Positions 1 through 9,091 of a stretch of DNA of 64,000 nucleotides are shown here, in pieces. Position 1 is the stretch's first letter. Each line of letters opens with the position of its first letter. The notes beneath the pieces are model-generated. The model saw only the letters and a program-made list of their open reading frames with translations. It had not been told where the DNA came from and did not search any database. Both the position numbers and the translations under genes were made by a program. Origin of the DNA: Pyrodictiaceae archaeon (GTDB lineage: Archaea; Thermoproteota; Thermoprotei_A; Sulfolobales; WANQ01); the NCBI GenBank assembly GCA_015521735.1, contig WANQ01000011.1, forward strand, positions 1 through 64,000, written 5' to 3'.

Positions 1-217
1 TAGAATCTGATGCTGAGACATCACCTACCATAGCCATGCCCATGGTCGGATTCTAGTACATGGCTTCAACGACTTCATCAATGATACACTATTTTCCTAG
101 TATATAGAATAATGTTGTTTATCTATACTCCTCTCTAAGCCCATGGTAGCAATACTTAAATAAGACAAGAAAGTAGGAAAAAATGAAAGTATAAATCTAA
201 CTACAAAGAACTGTTCA
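1..217 (+). promoter_or_regulatory. Putative CRISPR leader, with a nested hairpin at 1-55
   Basis: AT-rich DNA directly upstream of the first repeat, on the side expected for a leader because the repeats end 3' in ATTGAAAG on the + strand. Positions 1-7 (TAGAATC) pair with 49-55 (GATTCTA), enclosing ACCAT (27-31) and ATGGT (42-46), so the left edge may hold a separate small structured RNA cut by the window. No ORF is visible. The leader role is inferred from position only. Confidence 0.5.
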
Positions 218-915
218 ATAAAACTACAAAAGAATTGAAAGACATTTCTCAGCACTATCGTTGCTGAGAGGCTACTTGATGCTTATAAAACTACAAAAGA
301 ATTGAAAGAGAATCGGCGAAGTACACGTATCCAAGCCCAAGATAGAGGAAAATAAAACTACAAAAGAATTGAAAGAGGAGTATCGAAGAAAAGCTTAACC
401 AAATAGTTAATGAAGTCGTATAAAACTACAAAAGAATTGAAAGGTAGTAGTTTACTGAGGAAAAAACAATGAGTTTAGTTGAAGTATAAAACTACAAAAG
501 AATTGAAAGTCACGCTTACAGTAGATGCATTGGAAGTTACAGAATCCATACAAAATATAAAACTACAAAAGAATTGAAAGCTTAAGCCAGCGCCACCTCC
601 AAAGCCAGGGCCAGCCAACGTTAAATAAAACTACAAAAGAATTGAAAGTGACCCAGCAACCAAGAAGCCAGTGAAATACGAGCTAGTATAAAACTACAAA
701 AGAATTGAAAGTCTTCTTATTTAGTAAAGACATTGATGTTACGGCACGTATAATGTATAAAACTACAAAAGAATTGAAAGATCGTGTAGGAACTGTAGGC
801 CAGGCGAACTAGCATTTACTACCAATAAAACTACAAAAGAATTGAAAGCAACGCGTTAACGAGTAGAGTTTCAACCGGATTAGCGAATGAAATAAAACCC
901 AAAAAGAATTGAAAG
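218..915 (+). CRISPR. Host CRISPR array, 11 repeats and 10 spacers
   Basis: Repeats are 24 nt and begin at 218, 285, 352, 420, 486, 557, 625, 688, 757, 825 and 892. The first ten are identical; they start ATAAAACTAC and end GAATTGAAAG. Spacers are 39-47 nt. The last repeat (892-915) is altered in its centre (CCCAAAA in place of CTACAAA), as expected at the leader-distal end. A further decayed copy may lie at 1001-1018. No cas gene is in the window. The repeats closely resemble the mini-array inside the integrated element at 21828-21963. Confidence 0.98.
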
Positions 916-1135
916 TATGTGTTTTTCTCTTATTGATCCTTAAGAATGGGTTGTTCTGGTCTTTCCCTGACATAAGTGGAGGTACTTATGCTGATTTAGC
1001 TTTTAAAAGAATTAAAAGATGTGTGATATAGTATTCTAGGTGCTTACTTATTATTGTAGGTGAATTCATGAGGTGTTTTGAAGTGGTTTTGTGATGTATT
1101 AGGTTGGATGTAGAGTGTTTGTAGAGATGGGTTTT
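916..1135. other. CRISPR-distal spacer region
   Basis: No gene is supported here. The only notable item is a decayed repeat-like stretch at 1001-1018 (TTTTAAAAGAATTAAAAG), probably a relic of the array. Confidence 0.4.
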
Positions 1136-1342
1136 CTATTTGTTTTTAAGTGCTTTAATGGCTTTGTTGTATGATATTTTACCATTGTAGTACATTTTAA
1201 GTATTTTCCTACCTTTGCGTCCTCGCTTGAGTGCTAGGATTTCAAGTCTGCTTAGATCTTCTCTTATACGTCTAACAAGTTCTATGATTTCTTGGTCGCT
1301 GAGTTCTCTAATATTCTTCTTCGCGATCTTCTTTACCGTCAT
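1136..1342 (-). CDS. Small basic hypothetical protein (68 aa)
   Basis: A short Lys/Arg-rich protein predicted to be mostly helical (acidic helix around residues 14-33, basic C-terminus). It has no recognised domain. It lies between the CRISPR array and the peptidase gene on the same strand as the latter. A regular amphipathic pattern and ATG start make it plausible; it could be a small nucleic-acid-binding protein, but that is a guess. Confidence 0.5.
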   Translation of the reverse strand: MTVKKIAKKNIRELSDQEIIELVRRIREDLSRLEILALKRGRKGRKILKMYYNGKISYNKAIKALKNK

Positions 1343-1436
1343 TTTTCATCCGCCGTTGCCTGGTATTGTGGTTGTGGAGGAGATATATGCTTACTTGGCA
1401 TAATTGTTGGTTTGCTTGGTATTTGGGGGTTGGGGT

Positions 1437-2654
1437 TTATTGTGTTGGGTGTTGTGGGGTTAGGTATTTGTAGGCTAGTGCTACGTGTATTGCTGTTCCA
1501 ATGTATAGGACTTCTTCGTCTACATTGAAGTATGGGCTGTGGTGTGGTTTGTCTGTGCCTTTGCTGGGGTTTCCTGTGCCTAGTATTATCATTGCTCCGG
1601 GTACTTTTTGTAGGTAGTAGGCGAAGTCTTCTCCTCCCATGGAGGGTTTTGCTTCAACTATGTTTTCTTCTCCTATTAGTTGGGCTATGGTGTTTTTTGC
1701 TAGTTCTACTGCTTTCTCATTGTTTATTGTTGGTGGTGTCTTGTCTTCTACTTTGATTTTGCATTCTGCTTTGTATGCTTTGCATGTGTTGGCTATTATT
1801 TCTCTTATCCTAGTCTTTATTGTTTCGCCTACACTGGGTTCAAGGTATCTGTAGGTGCCTGCTATGTATGCTTCCTCTGGTATTACGTTGAATGCTGTAC
1901 CTGCTCTTACAACTCCTATACTTACTACGGCTGGATTTGTGGGATCTATATTTCTACTTACAATTGTTTGTAGTCCTTGGATTACTTGGGCTAGTATAGG
2001 TATGGGGTCTATGGTCATGTGGGGGTATGCTCCATGTCCTCCCTTACCCTTAATATATGCTTCAAATACTCCTGTAGCTGCAAGTAATGGTCCTGCTCTT
2101 AAGCCTACTTTACCTGATGGAAGAGAGCTCCACACGTGGATTGCGTAGATTATGTCTACGGGTGGGTCATCTAGTACGCCTTCTTCAACCATTCTTTTAC
2201 CTCCATTACCCCCTTCTTCAGCTGGCTGGAAGATTAGTTTCACGTAGCCGTTTAGCCTATCCTTTATCTTAGCAAGTATTTTTGCTGCACCTAGGAGCAT
2301 AGCTACATGAGCGTCATGTCCACATGCATGCATTACACCCTTTACCCTAGACCTATATGGTACATCATTTAACTCTTGTATAGGTAGTGCATCCATATCG
2401 GCTCTAAGCGCAATAGTTCTACCACCACCCCTACCACCCTTAAGGACACCTACAACACCAGTCTCAGCAATACCAGTTTCAACCTCATAGCCCCATTCAC
2501 GTAGTTTCTCTTCAACAAGTTTAGCAGTCTTCCTTTCCTGATAACCTAGTTCAGGGTACATGTGTATTCTTCTTCTCCACTCAATTATCTCGTCTTCAAT
2601 ACTTTTAGCTTCACCTAGAATCCAAGACAAATCCTGTGCCAAAGCAAACACCAA
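1437..2654 (-). CDS. M20 family amidohydrolase / carboxypeptidase
   Basis: A 405-aa member of the M20D amidohydrolase family (carboxypeptidase CPSA, IAA-amino acid hydrolase and hippurate hydrolase relatives). These are cytosolic dinuclear-metal enzymes that cleave amide bonds of N-acyl amino acids or peptides. Visible motifs: RADMDALP near 84-91, HACGHD at 109-114 and PAEEG at 144-148 (metal ligands and catalytic Glu), the dimerisation-domain motif GKGGHGAYP around 213, GGEDFAYY near 348 and HHSPYF near 376. It is full length for the family. The precise substrate cannot be read from sequence. Confidence 0.93.
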   Translation of the reverse strand: MVFALAQDLSWILGEAKSIEDEIIEWRRRIHMYPELGYQERKTAKLVEEKLREWGYEVETGIAETGVVGVLKGGRGGGRTIALRADMDALPIQELNDVPYRSRVKGVMHACGHDAHVAMLLGAAKILAKIKDRLNGYVKLIFQPAEEGGNGGKRMVEEGVLDDPPVDIIYAIHVWSSLPSGKVGLRAGPLLAATGVFEAYIKGKGGHGAYPHMTIDPIPILAQVIQGLQTIVSRNIDPTNPAVVSIGVVRAGTAFNVIPEEAYIAGTYRYLEPSVGETIKTRIREIIANTCKAYKAECKIKVEDKTPPTINNEKAVELAKNTIAQLIGEENIVEAKPSMGGEDFAYYLQKVPGAMIILGTGNPSKGTDKPHHSPYFNVDEEVLYIGTAIHVALAYKYLTPQHPTQ

Positions 2655-2990
2655 GTAAAATGAAGATAGAATACATTAATATAACTTACATAAACTATCA
2701 GTGCTAAGGGAATCCGCTACCGTGAGGTTCATCACAGTTCAGCTGAGATGCAGCTCTTCACCCAGACCAAAGAGCCCATGTACACATCTCAGTGGGGTCT
2801 TTTAAATCTCTCAAGCTTTAAGTAATTGACAAGGCCTACATGTATGCCTGCGATAGCTCGTTGGGATATAACGAGTTTTCCTAAGTGTGTCTAGGATGCT
2901 GGTTGGGAGAGTGTGTTTACTGGTTTCTTAGAGTTAAGGCTATTCGTTGGTGAGGGATGCTTAGCTATAGGAACATGGTTAGAGAACTGG
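2655..2990. other. 336-bp intergenic region with a possible C/D sRNA
   Basis: No ORF is supported. The part at 2698-2761 has C/D-box-like spacing on the minus strand (separate entry). The rest shows no clear feature besides promoter-like AT-rich DNA upstream of the peptidase gene start. Confidence 0.4.
2696..2765 (-). ncRNA. Candidate C/D box sRNA
   Basis: On the minus strand the order is a weak box C (GTGAAGA, 2755-2761), a 12-nt guide-length interval, D' CTGA (2739-2742), a 3-nt spacer, C' GTGATGA (2729-2735), a 27-nt interval and D CTGA (2698-2701). The first guide length and the D'-C' spacing fit archaeal C/D sRNAs. The imperfect box C and the overlong second interval do not. It would guide 2'-O-methylation with L7Ae, Nop5 and fibrillarin if real. 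Confidence 0.3.
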
Positions 2991-4109
2991 TTAATCTTTT
3001 AGTTCTAATGCTTTCTTATACACTTCGTTAACATTAAGTTCAAGTAATGAACTAACATTTTTCTCTAGGGCTATGTCAAGTATTATCTTGTATATTGGGT
3101 ATTGAGGTCTATAATGTATTCCCTCTTCACTCCACTCTGGGTATACAATATTGTATGTGGTAAGAACTTGACCTAGCCCATAGGATATGGGGTCTTTGAG
3201 GGGTTTCACAGGTTTCTCCATAAGCTTTGAAGCGTTAGCAATGATCTCTGAAGGGCTCATCTCTTTACCCATCTCTCGACTTAGAATATTTCTGGCTTGA
3301 CTTAGCGCTGTTTCTACTTCTTGTATCCATACTCGAAGCCTACGAGTTAACCCATTCTTATCTAGGGGGCAAAGCTCAGATAAATGGCCAGGTGAACCAC
3401 CAACAAGTCTTAATATCTCGTCTTCACTGAGATTACATTCTTTTCTCTTACTGTATTCTCTATATAGTGCTTTAAAGTGTGTTTCATCAATGTGTTTTAC
3501 CAGCATCCACTCTACGGAATAGCCTTCTAGTTCTGAACGTGCAAAGTCTGTTGCAATAAAGCCCTCACTAACTGTTAAAAGAAGATTAACGTTCTCGAAT
3601 GCATTATCCTTTGACAGAGAAGCGGCAAGACTCCTTAGATCCTCGAGTGCAACCTCATACTTGCTACGAGGGTGTTCGCTCTTATATTTTGGGAGTTCAT
3701 GGAATTCGTCTATAAAAATAAGGAGTCTATTCCCTTTTATTGCTTTAGCAACTTTTAATACTATACCTAGAACTATATCCATGATTCCAGCTCTCACTCC
3801 TAGTCGAGTTAGTATTTCTTGAGCTAACGTTTTAATTGAATCCATTGACTGGGTCTCAACGTAGCCTATATCCATAGACTCCAAGAGATTTCGTGCACGA
3901 AGTAATCGTGCATTAATCCTTACTGTAGCTAGCCTTCTCTTATGAATCCAATAACGTGTTAGTTCGCTTTTACCTACATTTCTAGGACCATATACTATCA
4001 TTACTCTATTAGAACGTATTAGTGAATCCAATTCCTTTAACTCACTAACTCTATCATAGAATCCAGTTCCTAGACTAGTCCTATAGTTATGGTCAACAAA
4101 GATACTCAT
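2991..4109 (-). CDS. Archaeal P-loop ATPase (AAA, PF01637-like)
   Basis: A 372-aa ATPase. The N-terminus reads as an archaeal ATPase: 'FYDR..EL..L' then Walker A GPRNVGKS (41-48), Walker B LLIFIDEFHEL around 130, and an Arg/Ser-rich sensor region. The C-terminal third is winged-helix-like. Such proteins belong to the STAND/AAA-like archaeal ATPase group; their substrates are generally unknown. It ends 294 bp outside the partial tRNA, in the host segment that lay downstream of tRNA-Arg before integration. Confidence 0.75.
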   Translation of the reverse strand: MSIFVDHNYRTSLGTGFYDRVSELKELDSLIRSNRVMIVYGPRNVGKSELTRYWIHKRRLATVRINARLLRARNLLESMDIGYVETQSMDSIKTLAQEILTRLGVRAGIMDIVLGIVLKVAKAIKGNRLLIFIDEFHELPKYKSEHPRSKYEVALEDLRSLAASLSKDNAFENVNLLLTVSEGFIATDFARSELEGYSVEWMLVKHIDETHFKALYREYSKRKECNLSEDEILRLVGGSPGHLSELCPLDKNGLTRRLRVWIQEVETALSQARNILSREMGKEMSPSEIIANASKLMEKPVKPLKDPISYGLGQVLTTYNIVYPEWSEEGIHYRPQYPIYKIILDIALEKNVSSLLELNVNEVYKKALELKD

Positions 4110-4402
4110 TAAGTTTCTCCTTACAAATATTCCTAAAACTATAGTATCATAGCTACTATTATAATCTATAACTCTACAACACCATTAAACTAAAAGGAGT
4201 AACTATTATATCCAACGACTATTTTGCGGCTTGTAGTATCATTACTGAGTATAGCTGAAGTTAGGCATTGTTAATGCATTAAACTCTAAAACACGGTAAA
4301 TAGTAGCTGAAGACGTATTAAATAACTTGGGGCATAGAAGTATTTCATGTTTTCTGAGTCCTTATGGTTTGTAAGGTGGGTCTTAAGTGTAGGTAGAAGT
4401 CT
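4110..4402. other. Host intergenic region left of the element
   Basis: AT-rich, no supported gene. The last bases before the direct repeat (GTAGAAGTC) also match the right end with a one-base indel, so similarity between the two ends extends slightly beyond the perfect 57 bp. Confidence 0.5.
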
Positions 4403-4459
4403 TCAATTGTTTAGCGGGCCCGCGGGGATTTGAACCCCGGACCTCCGGCTCCGCAGGCC
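4403..4459 (-). repeat. Left attachment repeat: partial tRNA-Arg 3' half
   Basis: 57 bp identical to 56133-56189. It covers the tRNA from the 5' strand of the anticodon stem through the T arm and acceptor end plus 12 bp downstream. Identity stops at 4460, so this copy lacks the D arm and is not a functional tRNA. It marks the distal boundary produced by site-specific integration. Confidence 0.95.
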
Positions 4460-4478
4460 TCAACCCCATATCACCCAA

Positions 4479-4506
4479 ATTGCATGAATCCACGAACACC
4501 ATGCAA
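4479..4506. repeat. Arm-type inverted repeat at the left end
   Basis: TTGCATG (4480-4486) and CATGCAA (4500-4506) form an inverted repeat 20 bp inside the left attachment repeat. The right end has the same motif pair (56078-56107), so these are candidate integrase or excisionase arm sites. Confidence 0.55.
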
Positions 4507-4677
4507 CATGGTTCGCAGATGTGAGATACTGGTACTCAATGATTTTACGTAATGTATTTCAGCTATATTTTATACTTTAATGACTAGCTACGAATACTAT
4601 TTGACAATCTATTAGGAGTATTACTTGGTATATGCTCTTATTTCCCTAATATGAGATAACGTTCTTCATGATAGGCT

Positions 4678-5412
4678 ATGTCGGAAGATAAGAAGCATAG
4701 ACAAGGATTACCTCTACTGTTAATGGTAAATGTTAACACTGAGATATTAGAGGATGTGTCAAAGTACACAAATCTCCACTTGACCTATTTGAGACTTGTT
4801 GATAGCATTATAGAATTCTTTAAAGAACTTGAAAGAAGTAAAGTTGTAATAGACAAGTACTTAAGAGATAGGCCTTACAAGCTACATGAACAAGCTGTTA
4901 AGCTCATTAATGAGGCAGAAAGGGCTTGTAAGGAGGGTGATAGCGAGCTCTTTGAGCAATACTTTGTTTTTGCAGCAATTGTTCTTAGGGCCGCTGTAGA
5001 CGCGTCTTTGTATGCATTAGCGATATGGTTACTTGAGAGAGGGCAAAAATGGCGTGGAATACTTAAGACATATCCAGGGAAGGAGCAACTAGCTGACTTA
5101 GTAGCACGTTTATCATGGGATCATCTATCGAAGGCATCTATAATACTAGTAGACGATTATGCATACAAAGCCATAGATAAGTTATGGAGGGAACACGATA
5201 AATTATCAAAGTATAGGTGTTGGGAATTAAGAAACATCTACGTTCATGGTCGACCAATATACACCGAAATAAAGGAGCCAGGAAACTGTAGAATAATCGC
5301 GCCAATAGAAGGGCATACACTAACACTAGAAGACTTGAAAGAATTCGCAAAGAGAGTGAAAGAATACCTAGAAAAACTAGAAAAGACTACAACACCATCA
5401 AAAACAAGGTAA
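4678..5412 (+). CDS. HEPN-like protein (244 aa)
   Basis: A mostly alpha-helical soluble protein. Helices around 36-60 and 70-125 are followed by R-x4-H at 185-190 (RNIYVH), the signature of HEPN domains, which often act as RNases in toxin-antitoxin or defence systems. It is the first gene inside the left end. No MNT nucleotidyltransferase partner is adjacent. It could instead be a non-catalytic HEPN protein. Family assignment rests on the motif and helical pattern only. Confidence 0.55.
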   Translation: MSEDKKHRQGLPLLLMVNVNTEILEDVSKYTNLHLTYLRLVDSIIEFFKELERSKVVIDKYLRDRPYKLHEQAVKLINEAERACKEGDSELFEQYFVFAAIVLRAAVDASLYALAIWLLERGQKWRGILKTYPGKEQLADLVARLSWDHLSKASIILVDDYAYKAIDKLWREHDKLSKYRCWELRNIYVHGRPIYTEIKEPGNCRIIAPIEGHTLTLEDLKEFAKRVKEYLEKLEKTTTPSKTR

Positions 5413-5630
5413 CCAAAGAGAAAACACAGGTAACCCAGAAAACGATATGCATGGGGATTGACGGTTACATTCATTAATGGATTGAAAAGGGTGTAACTGT
5501 GGTTTAGTAACCGTCTAATAGTTTCTTGGTTACATCTAACCGGTTAGTAGCAATGCTGTTGACAGGGTTACAAGGCTATATTTTTCAGCTACTGTTTTAC
5601 TTGTTCGCTGGTTACTTGATGTAACCGGTT
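5408..5630. repeat. Cluster of GGTTAC/GTAACC iterated motifs
   Basis: About ten copies of GGTTAC or its complement in 223 bp: 5408-5414, 5429-5436, 5463-5468, 5493-5497, 5506-5512, 5528-5533, 5537-5546 (TAACCGGTTA), 5566-5571, 5610-5615 and 5621-5630. They lie between convergent genes and run into the 3' end of the HerA-like gene. The arrangement resembles iterons or a partition/transfer-origin site; no function is shown. Confidence 0.5.
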
Positions 5631-8600
5631 CGGTATTATCAATGCTTTTACTACTTCTCCCTTGATTCTGGCTGGCTTCACCTGTAGTTTTAGCTTTCTT
5701 GCCAGCTCCCTTAGCGTAGTGACCAGACCTAGCTCGTCGAGTGCTGCCTGTGATACGTAGAGCTTCGACTTATCACGGCTAAACCCTACTAGACCTGCCT
5801 CGAGGAATTCTTCTAGCCTAGGCTTAAGCAGCCTTAATAAGTCCTCGACGCTCTCTACGCTGATCTTCTTTCCCTCTTCAACGGTTACCCGTCTTTCTCT
5901 ATTAGCGGATCCCTCTATAGGTTTCTCTTCTACATCCCCTCTTACCTTCTTAGCGATGTTTTCTTCGCCTGCCTCCTTGGCTTTAGGCTCTACTGGCCTC
6001 GTTTCACCTAGTGCCTCATCTAATGCAACAACAGCGATGCTTAGGCCCCGGGTATCGATACCTGTTAGCCTCTCCTCCACAATAGTCTTAGACCTAGCGT
6101 CAGGTACAACGATGTATACCTTTGAAGGCTTGTACTTGCTGGTTCTCTCCACTATTTCCTCGAGCTTAGAACGCGTAGTATGCTTTACCGGATCCGCTTC
6201 AACCTCATATACTATTACACTATTGTAGTCCCATTCATCTGGCCCGCTAGGCGGTATTGCTACTATGTCTGGTTCACTAGAATAGCCCTCAACATCGACC
6301 CTGACATAGTATCCCTTGCTCCTTAGGTAATCAGTTATCCTTAGAATAGCCTCACGATGCCATTCTCCTCCAACATGCTTTGTCTCCTTGAACGATATCT
6401 CGTATTCTAGTAATCCTGGTTCTGTAAGCTTTAGCTGCGTAGCTTTACCACGCCTAGCCTTAACCGCTAGCTTGGACTCTAGTAGCTCCTCGACATAATC
6501 CATAGCATCAACGGGGTCGACGTGTAGTATGTCTCTTAGCTCTCGTAGAGCCTCTCTAAGGCCTACCGCTCCCTTATTCCTATAAGCTATGTAACCCAAC
6601 AAGTAGGCTGCGGGACTAAGAGGTGGCTGCAGCGCTGGCTTAGCCTTTTCGATGCGTAGCTCTTCCTCCTCAATTCTTGCACCGTATCTCCTGAGTATTA
6701 TTTCAACTCGTTCACGGATTACCGGGTCGTCTACTAGGACGTTATCGCCTTCGAGTTCCACTGGGATGTAGAGGCCCTTTAAGTGGAAGACAGGTAACGT
6801 TTTACCCTTTATGCGTGATTTTACGGCGAACCAGTGTAACGGCATTTCTACTAGGTCTTTCTCGTCGAGGATTGGTTCGAAGAGCTTCTTCAACTCCTTA
6901 GCTGTGTCGAGGCCCACCTGGAATACGAATAGATGTTTACATAGCTCATATACAGCTGCACGTAGCTTCTTGGGCAATTGCTGTGGGAACTGTGTCAGTA
7001 AGAATAGGTATACCTTGAACTTTCTTGCCTCTGCTAGAAGGCTTGTTAATGCCTGAACCATGCTTGATGCTATGAAGTTGTGTGCTTCATCTACTACGAC
7101 GAAGGCTGGATGCCTCTGTTTTTCTCCTAGTTTTTGTCTCTTGAAGGCGGCTGCTAATACCTTGGTGAAGAGTAGTGTTCCAAAGAAGGTCTTGAGCTGT
7201 GGAGATACCTTAAGCGATGACAGGTTGAATATCACTATTTTCCCAGAGTTCATGGCCTCTTCAAGGCTAAACGTACTCCTACGAGCAGAAAGTATCGGCC
7301 TAAGCGTTGGTGAGAACAACTGGTCCAGCTTGTTAATAGTAGCTAGTATTGACTCCTTCCTCTTCTCCTGTATAAGCTTCCACTCCTTCTCCCAGAACTC
7401 CCTCAATTCTTCGTCCTTAACGTTCTCTAAGAGCTTCTTCCTAAACCCCTCATCGACTAAGACGCGGTAAACATCCAATACACTCACGGTTCCGGGAGGC
7501 TGAGCTAGTAATAGGTCAATGGTCTTTGACAATATACGGGCCATCTGTGGGCCCCACGACTTCTCATAGATTGCTTCAAGTGTTGATATGAACGTGTTCT
7601 TTACAAGCTCCTTTTCTTGTATATCAGTGTATTCTAATGGGTTGATCCTCACGGTTAAGCCGTAGTGTTCTAGCGTTGAGAAGTCAACATATATAACACG
7701 GTCGACGAGTTCCTCGGGCAACATTTTGAGTAATTTTAATGAGTCATCGCCGTTGGGGTCTATGAATACGACTGAGTATCCCTTCAGCGCCAGCATTAGC
7801 ATGATCCATCTAGCTAGTGTGGATTTGCCAGCACCTGTTGTTCCAAATGCTGCTAGGTGTGTTTTCAGGAGCTCCTGGAACGGTAGTCCATAGATTTTCT
7901 TCCTACTCCACCCTAATGCTACAACGTCTTCTCTTTCAGCTAGCTTCAACGCTAAATCCATGTCTACTACGCTGTCATCGTGTTCTAGTATTACGGGTAC
8001 TTCTGGAGGAGGATTATAGATGGCAACACCATACTCTATTGGAAGTGATGCCGGATTACTTGGAAGACCAGCAATAGCTGCTAGCTCCCTTGAGCTGAGA
8101 ATAACGCGTTTACTATGGAACAAGAATCCACGGCTAGGCCTCGCTCGTAACTCGAACTGCTTACGGATACTCTCGTTTACCCGTCCAATCCTCCACGTAA
8201 ACCTGTTATACACGAACACGTTAAAGGACTCAGTAATGTGTTTTAGCACTTCTTTATCCTTAGCGAAGACTCTTAGTCTTACCAGGAATAATGGGTGCTT
8301 TGATTTAAGCTCGGCTTGTTTAACGTCGTCTCTCTCGATTTGTAGGATTGGCTGTCTTCTACGATACGTTCTACCTGTAACATAATCTACCTCCATGCTT
8401 GGCTGCATCTTAAGGCGTTCACGGAGGGCCCATCGATAGATGTCGCTTCTAGCCCCTTTCTCACGTTTAGCTATAACTTGTACTATAACGTCCTCCTCGA
8501 GACTGCATAGAGCAGATAATATTATGTCTGTGTAGGGGGTCTTATCCTCCTTGCTATGGGGAACCAATACAAGCCAATACGGTTCGGCTAGTTTAGCCTC

Positions 8601-8876
8601 AGAATAGTATACATAGTCTTCAGGTAGTGTCAATGGTTCGCTCTCGATAAGCCTAACTTTTCCTTCGCTAGCCGTCTCTATAGCCTGCTTAAGCTTCGAG
8701 ACAACCTCCTTAGAGCCAACGTAGTATATCTCCAGTCTACCATTATGGAATAAAGCCTCCCAGCTAATCCACGGAATAGACCTATAGATAGGCTCAACTA
8801 GGAGGGGATCAACCCCCTCCTTAAGTATAACCCTAATACCATGTAAGGGAACATCTTTCTTTCCCATACCTTGCAC
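5589..8876 (-). CDS. HerA/VirD4-like ATPase with C-terminal nuclease-like domain
   Basis: A 1095-aa protein. An N-terminal region (1-330) precedes a HerA/FtsK-fold ATPase: Walker A FGTTGAGKST (344-353) and Walker B VVVDEAHNF near 600. A winged-helix-like segment follows (about 750-830). A PD-(D/E)XK-like segment (about 850-950) shows EPDIVA then IVYEVEADP, the D...ExE pattern. The tail is acidic and basic. HerA/VirD4 proteins are hexameric DNA pumps; in conjugation the VirD4 class couples DNA to the secretion channel. The nuclease-like fusion could process DNA before transfer. The same fold also serves HerA-NurA resection, so a repair or defence role is possible. Confidence 0.75.
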   Translation of the reverse strand: MQGMGKKDVPLHGIRVILKEGVDPLLVEPIYRSIPWISWEALFHNGRLEIYYVGSKEVVSKLKQAIETASEGKVRLIESEPLTLPEDYVYYSEAKLAEPYWLVLVPHSKEDKTPYTDIILSALCSLEEDVIVQVIAKREKGARSDIYRWALRERLKMQPSMEVDYVTGRTYRRRQPILQIERDDVKQAELKSKHPLFLVRLRVFAKDKEVLKHITESFNVFVYNRFTWRIGRVNESIRKQFELRARPSRGFLFHSKRVILSSRELAAIAGLPSNPASLPIEYGVAIYNPPPEVPVILEHDDSVVDMDLALKLAEREDVVALGWSRKKIYGLPFQELLKTHLAAFGTTGAGKSTLARWIMLMLALKGYSVVFIDPNGDDSLKLLKMLPEELVDRVIYVDFSTLEHYGLTVRINPLEYTDIQEKELVKNTFISTLEAIYEKSWGPQMARILSKTIDLLLAQPPGTVSVLDVYRVLVDEGFRKKLLENVKDEELREFWEKEWKLIQEKRKESILATINKLDQLFSPTLRPILSARRSTFSLEEAMNSGKIVIFNLSSLKVSPQLKTFFGTLLFTKVLAAAFKRQKLGEKQRHPAFVVVDEAHNFIASSMVQALTSLLAEARKFKVYLFLLTQFPQQLPKKLRAAVYELCKHLFVFQVGLDTAKELKKLFEPILDEKDLVEMPLHWFAVKSRIKGKTLPVFHLKGLYIPVELEGDNVLVDDPVIRERVEIILRRYGARIEEEELRIEKAKPALQPPLSPAAYLLGYIAYRNKGAVGLREALRELRDILHVDPVDAMDYVEELLESKLAVKARRGKATQLKLTEPGLLEYEISFKETKHVGGEWHREAILRITDYLRSKGYYVRVDVEGYSSEPDIVAIPPSGPDEWDYNSVIVYEVEADPVKHTTRSKLEEIVERTSKYKPSKVYIVVPDARSKTIVEERLTGIDTRGLSIAVVALDEALGETRPVEPKAKEAGEENIAKKVRGDVEEKPIEGSANRERRVTVEEGKKISVESVEDLLRLLKPRLEEFLEAGLVGFSRDKSKLYVSQAALDELGLVTTLRELARKLKLQVKPARIKGEVVKALIIPNRLHQVTSEQVKQ

Positions 8877-9091
8877 CAGTAGTTACTAAGAAACGGGAGA
8901 AACTCTGCTATCCCAGCCGTTTGTCTACGAAGTAGTACAAGATGCAACACCAGGCCATCAGAATATAAGTATGGGGAGACTCTGTGTCTAGGGTATCTTC
9001 TCTCATACAAGAGTCTACTTTTGGAGTATCTAAACTATTTTTATTCCAGCAATGTAGTATAATTTCAATTGAAGTATATGGGTGAGTTCTT

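Noticed and set aside
1..915. cas genes for the host array
   Set aside because: None is in the window; the array is called without cas.
1215..2272. Plus-strand ORFs opposite the M20 peptidase gene
   Set aside because: They lack conserved motifs and are shadows of a clear minus-strand gene.
4403..4459. Second tRNA gene at the left end
   Set aside because: It lacks the D arm and part of the anticodon stem; it is only the attachment repeat.
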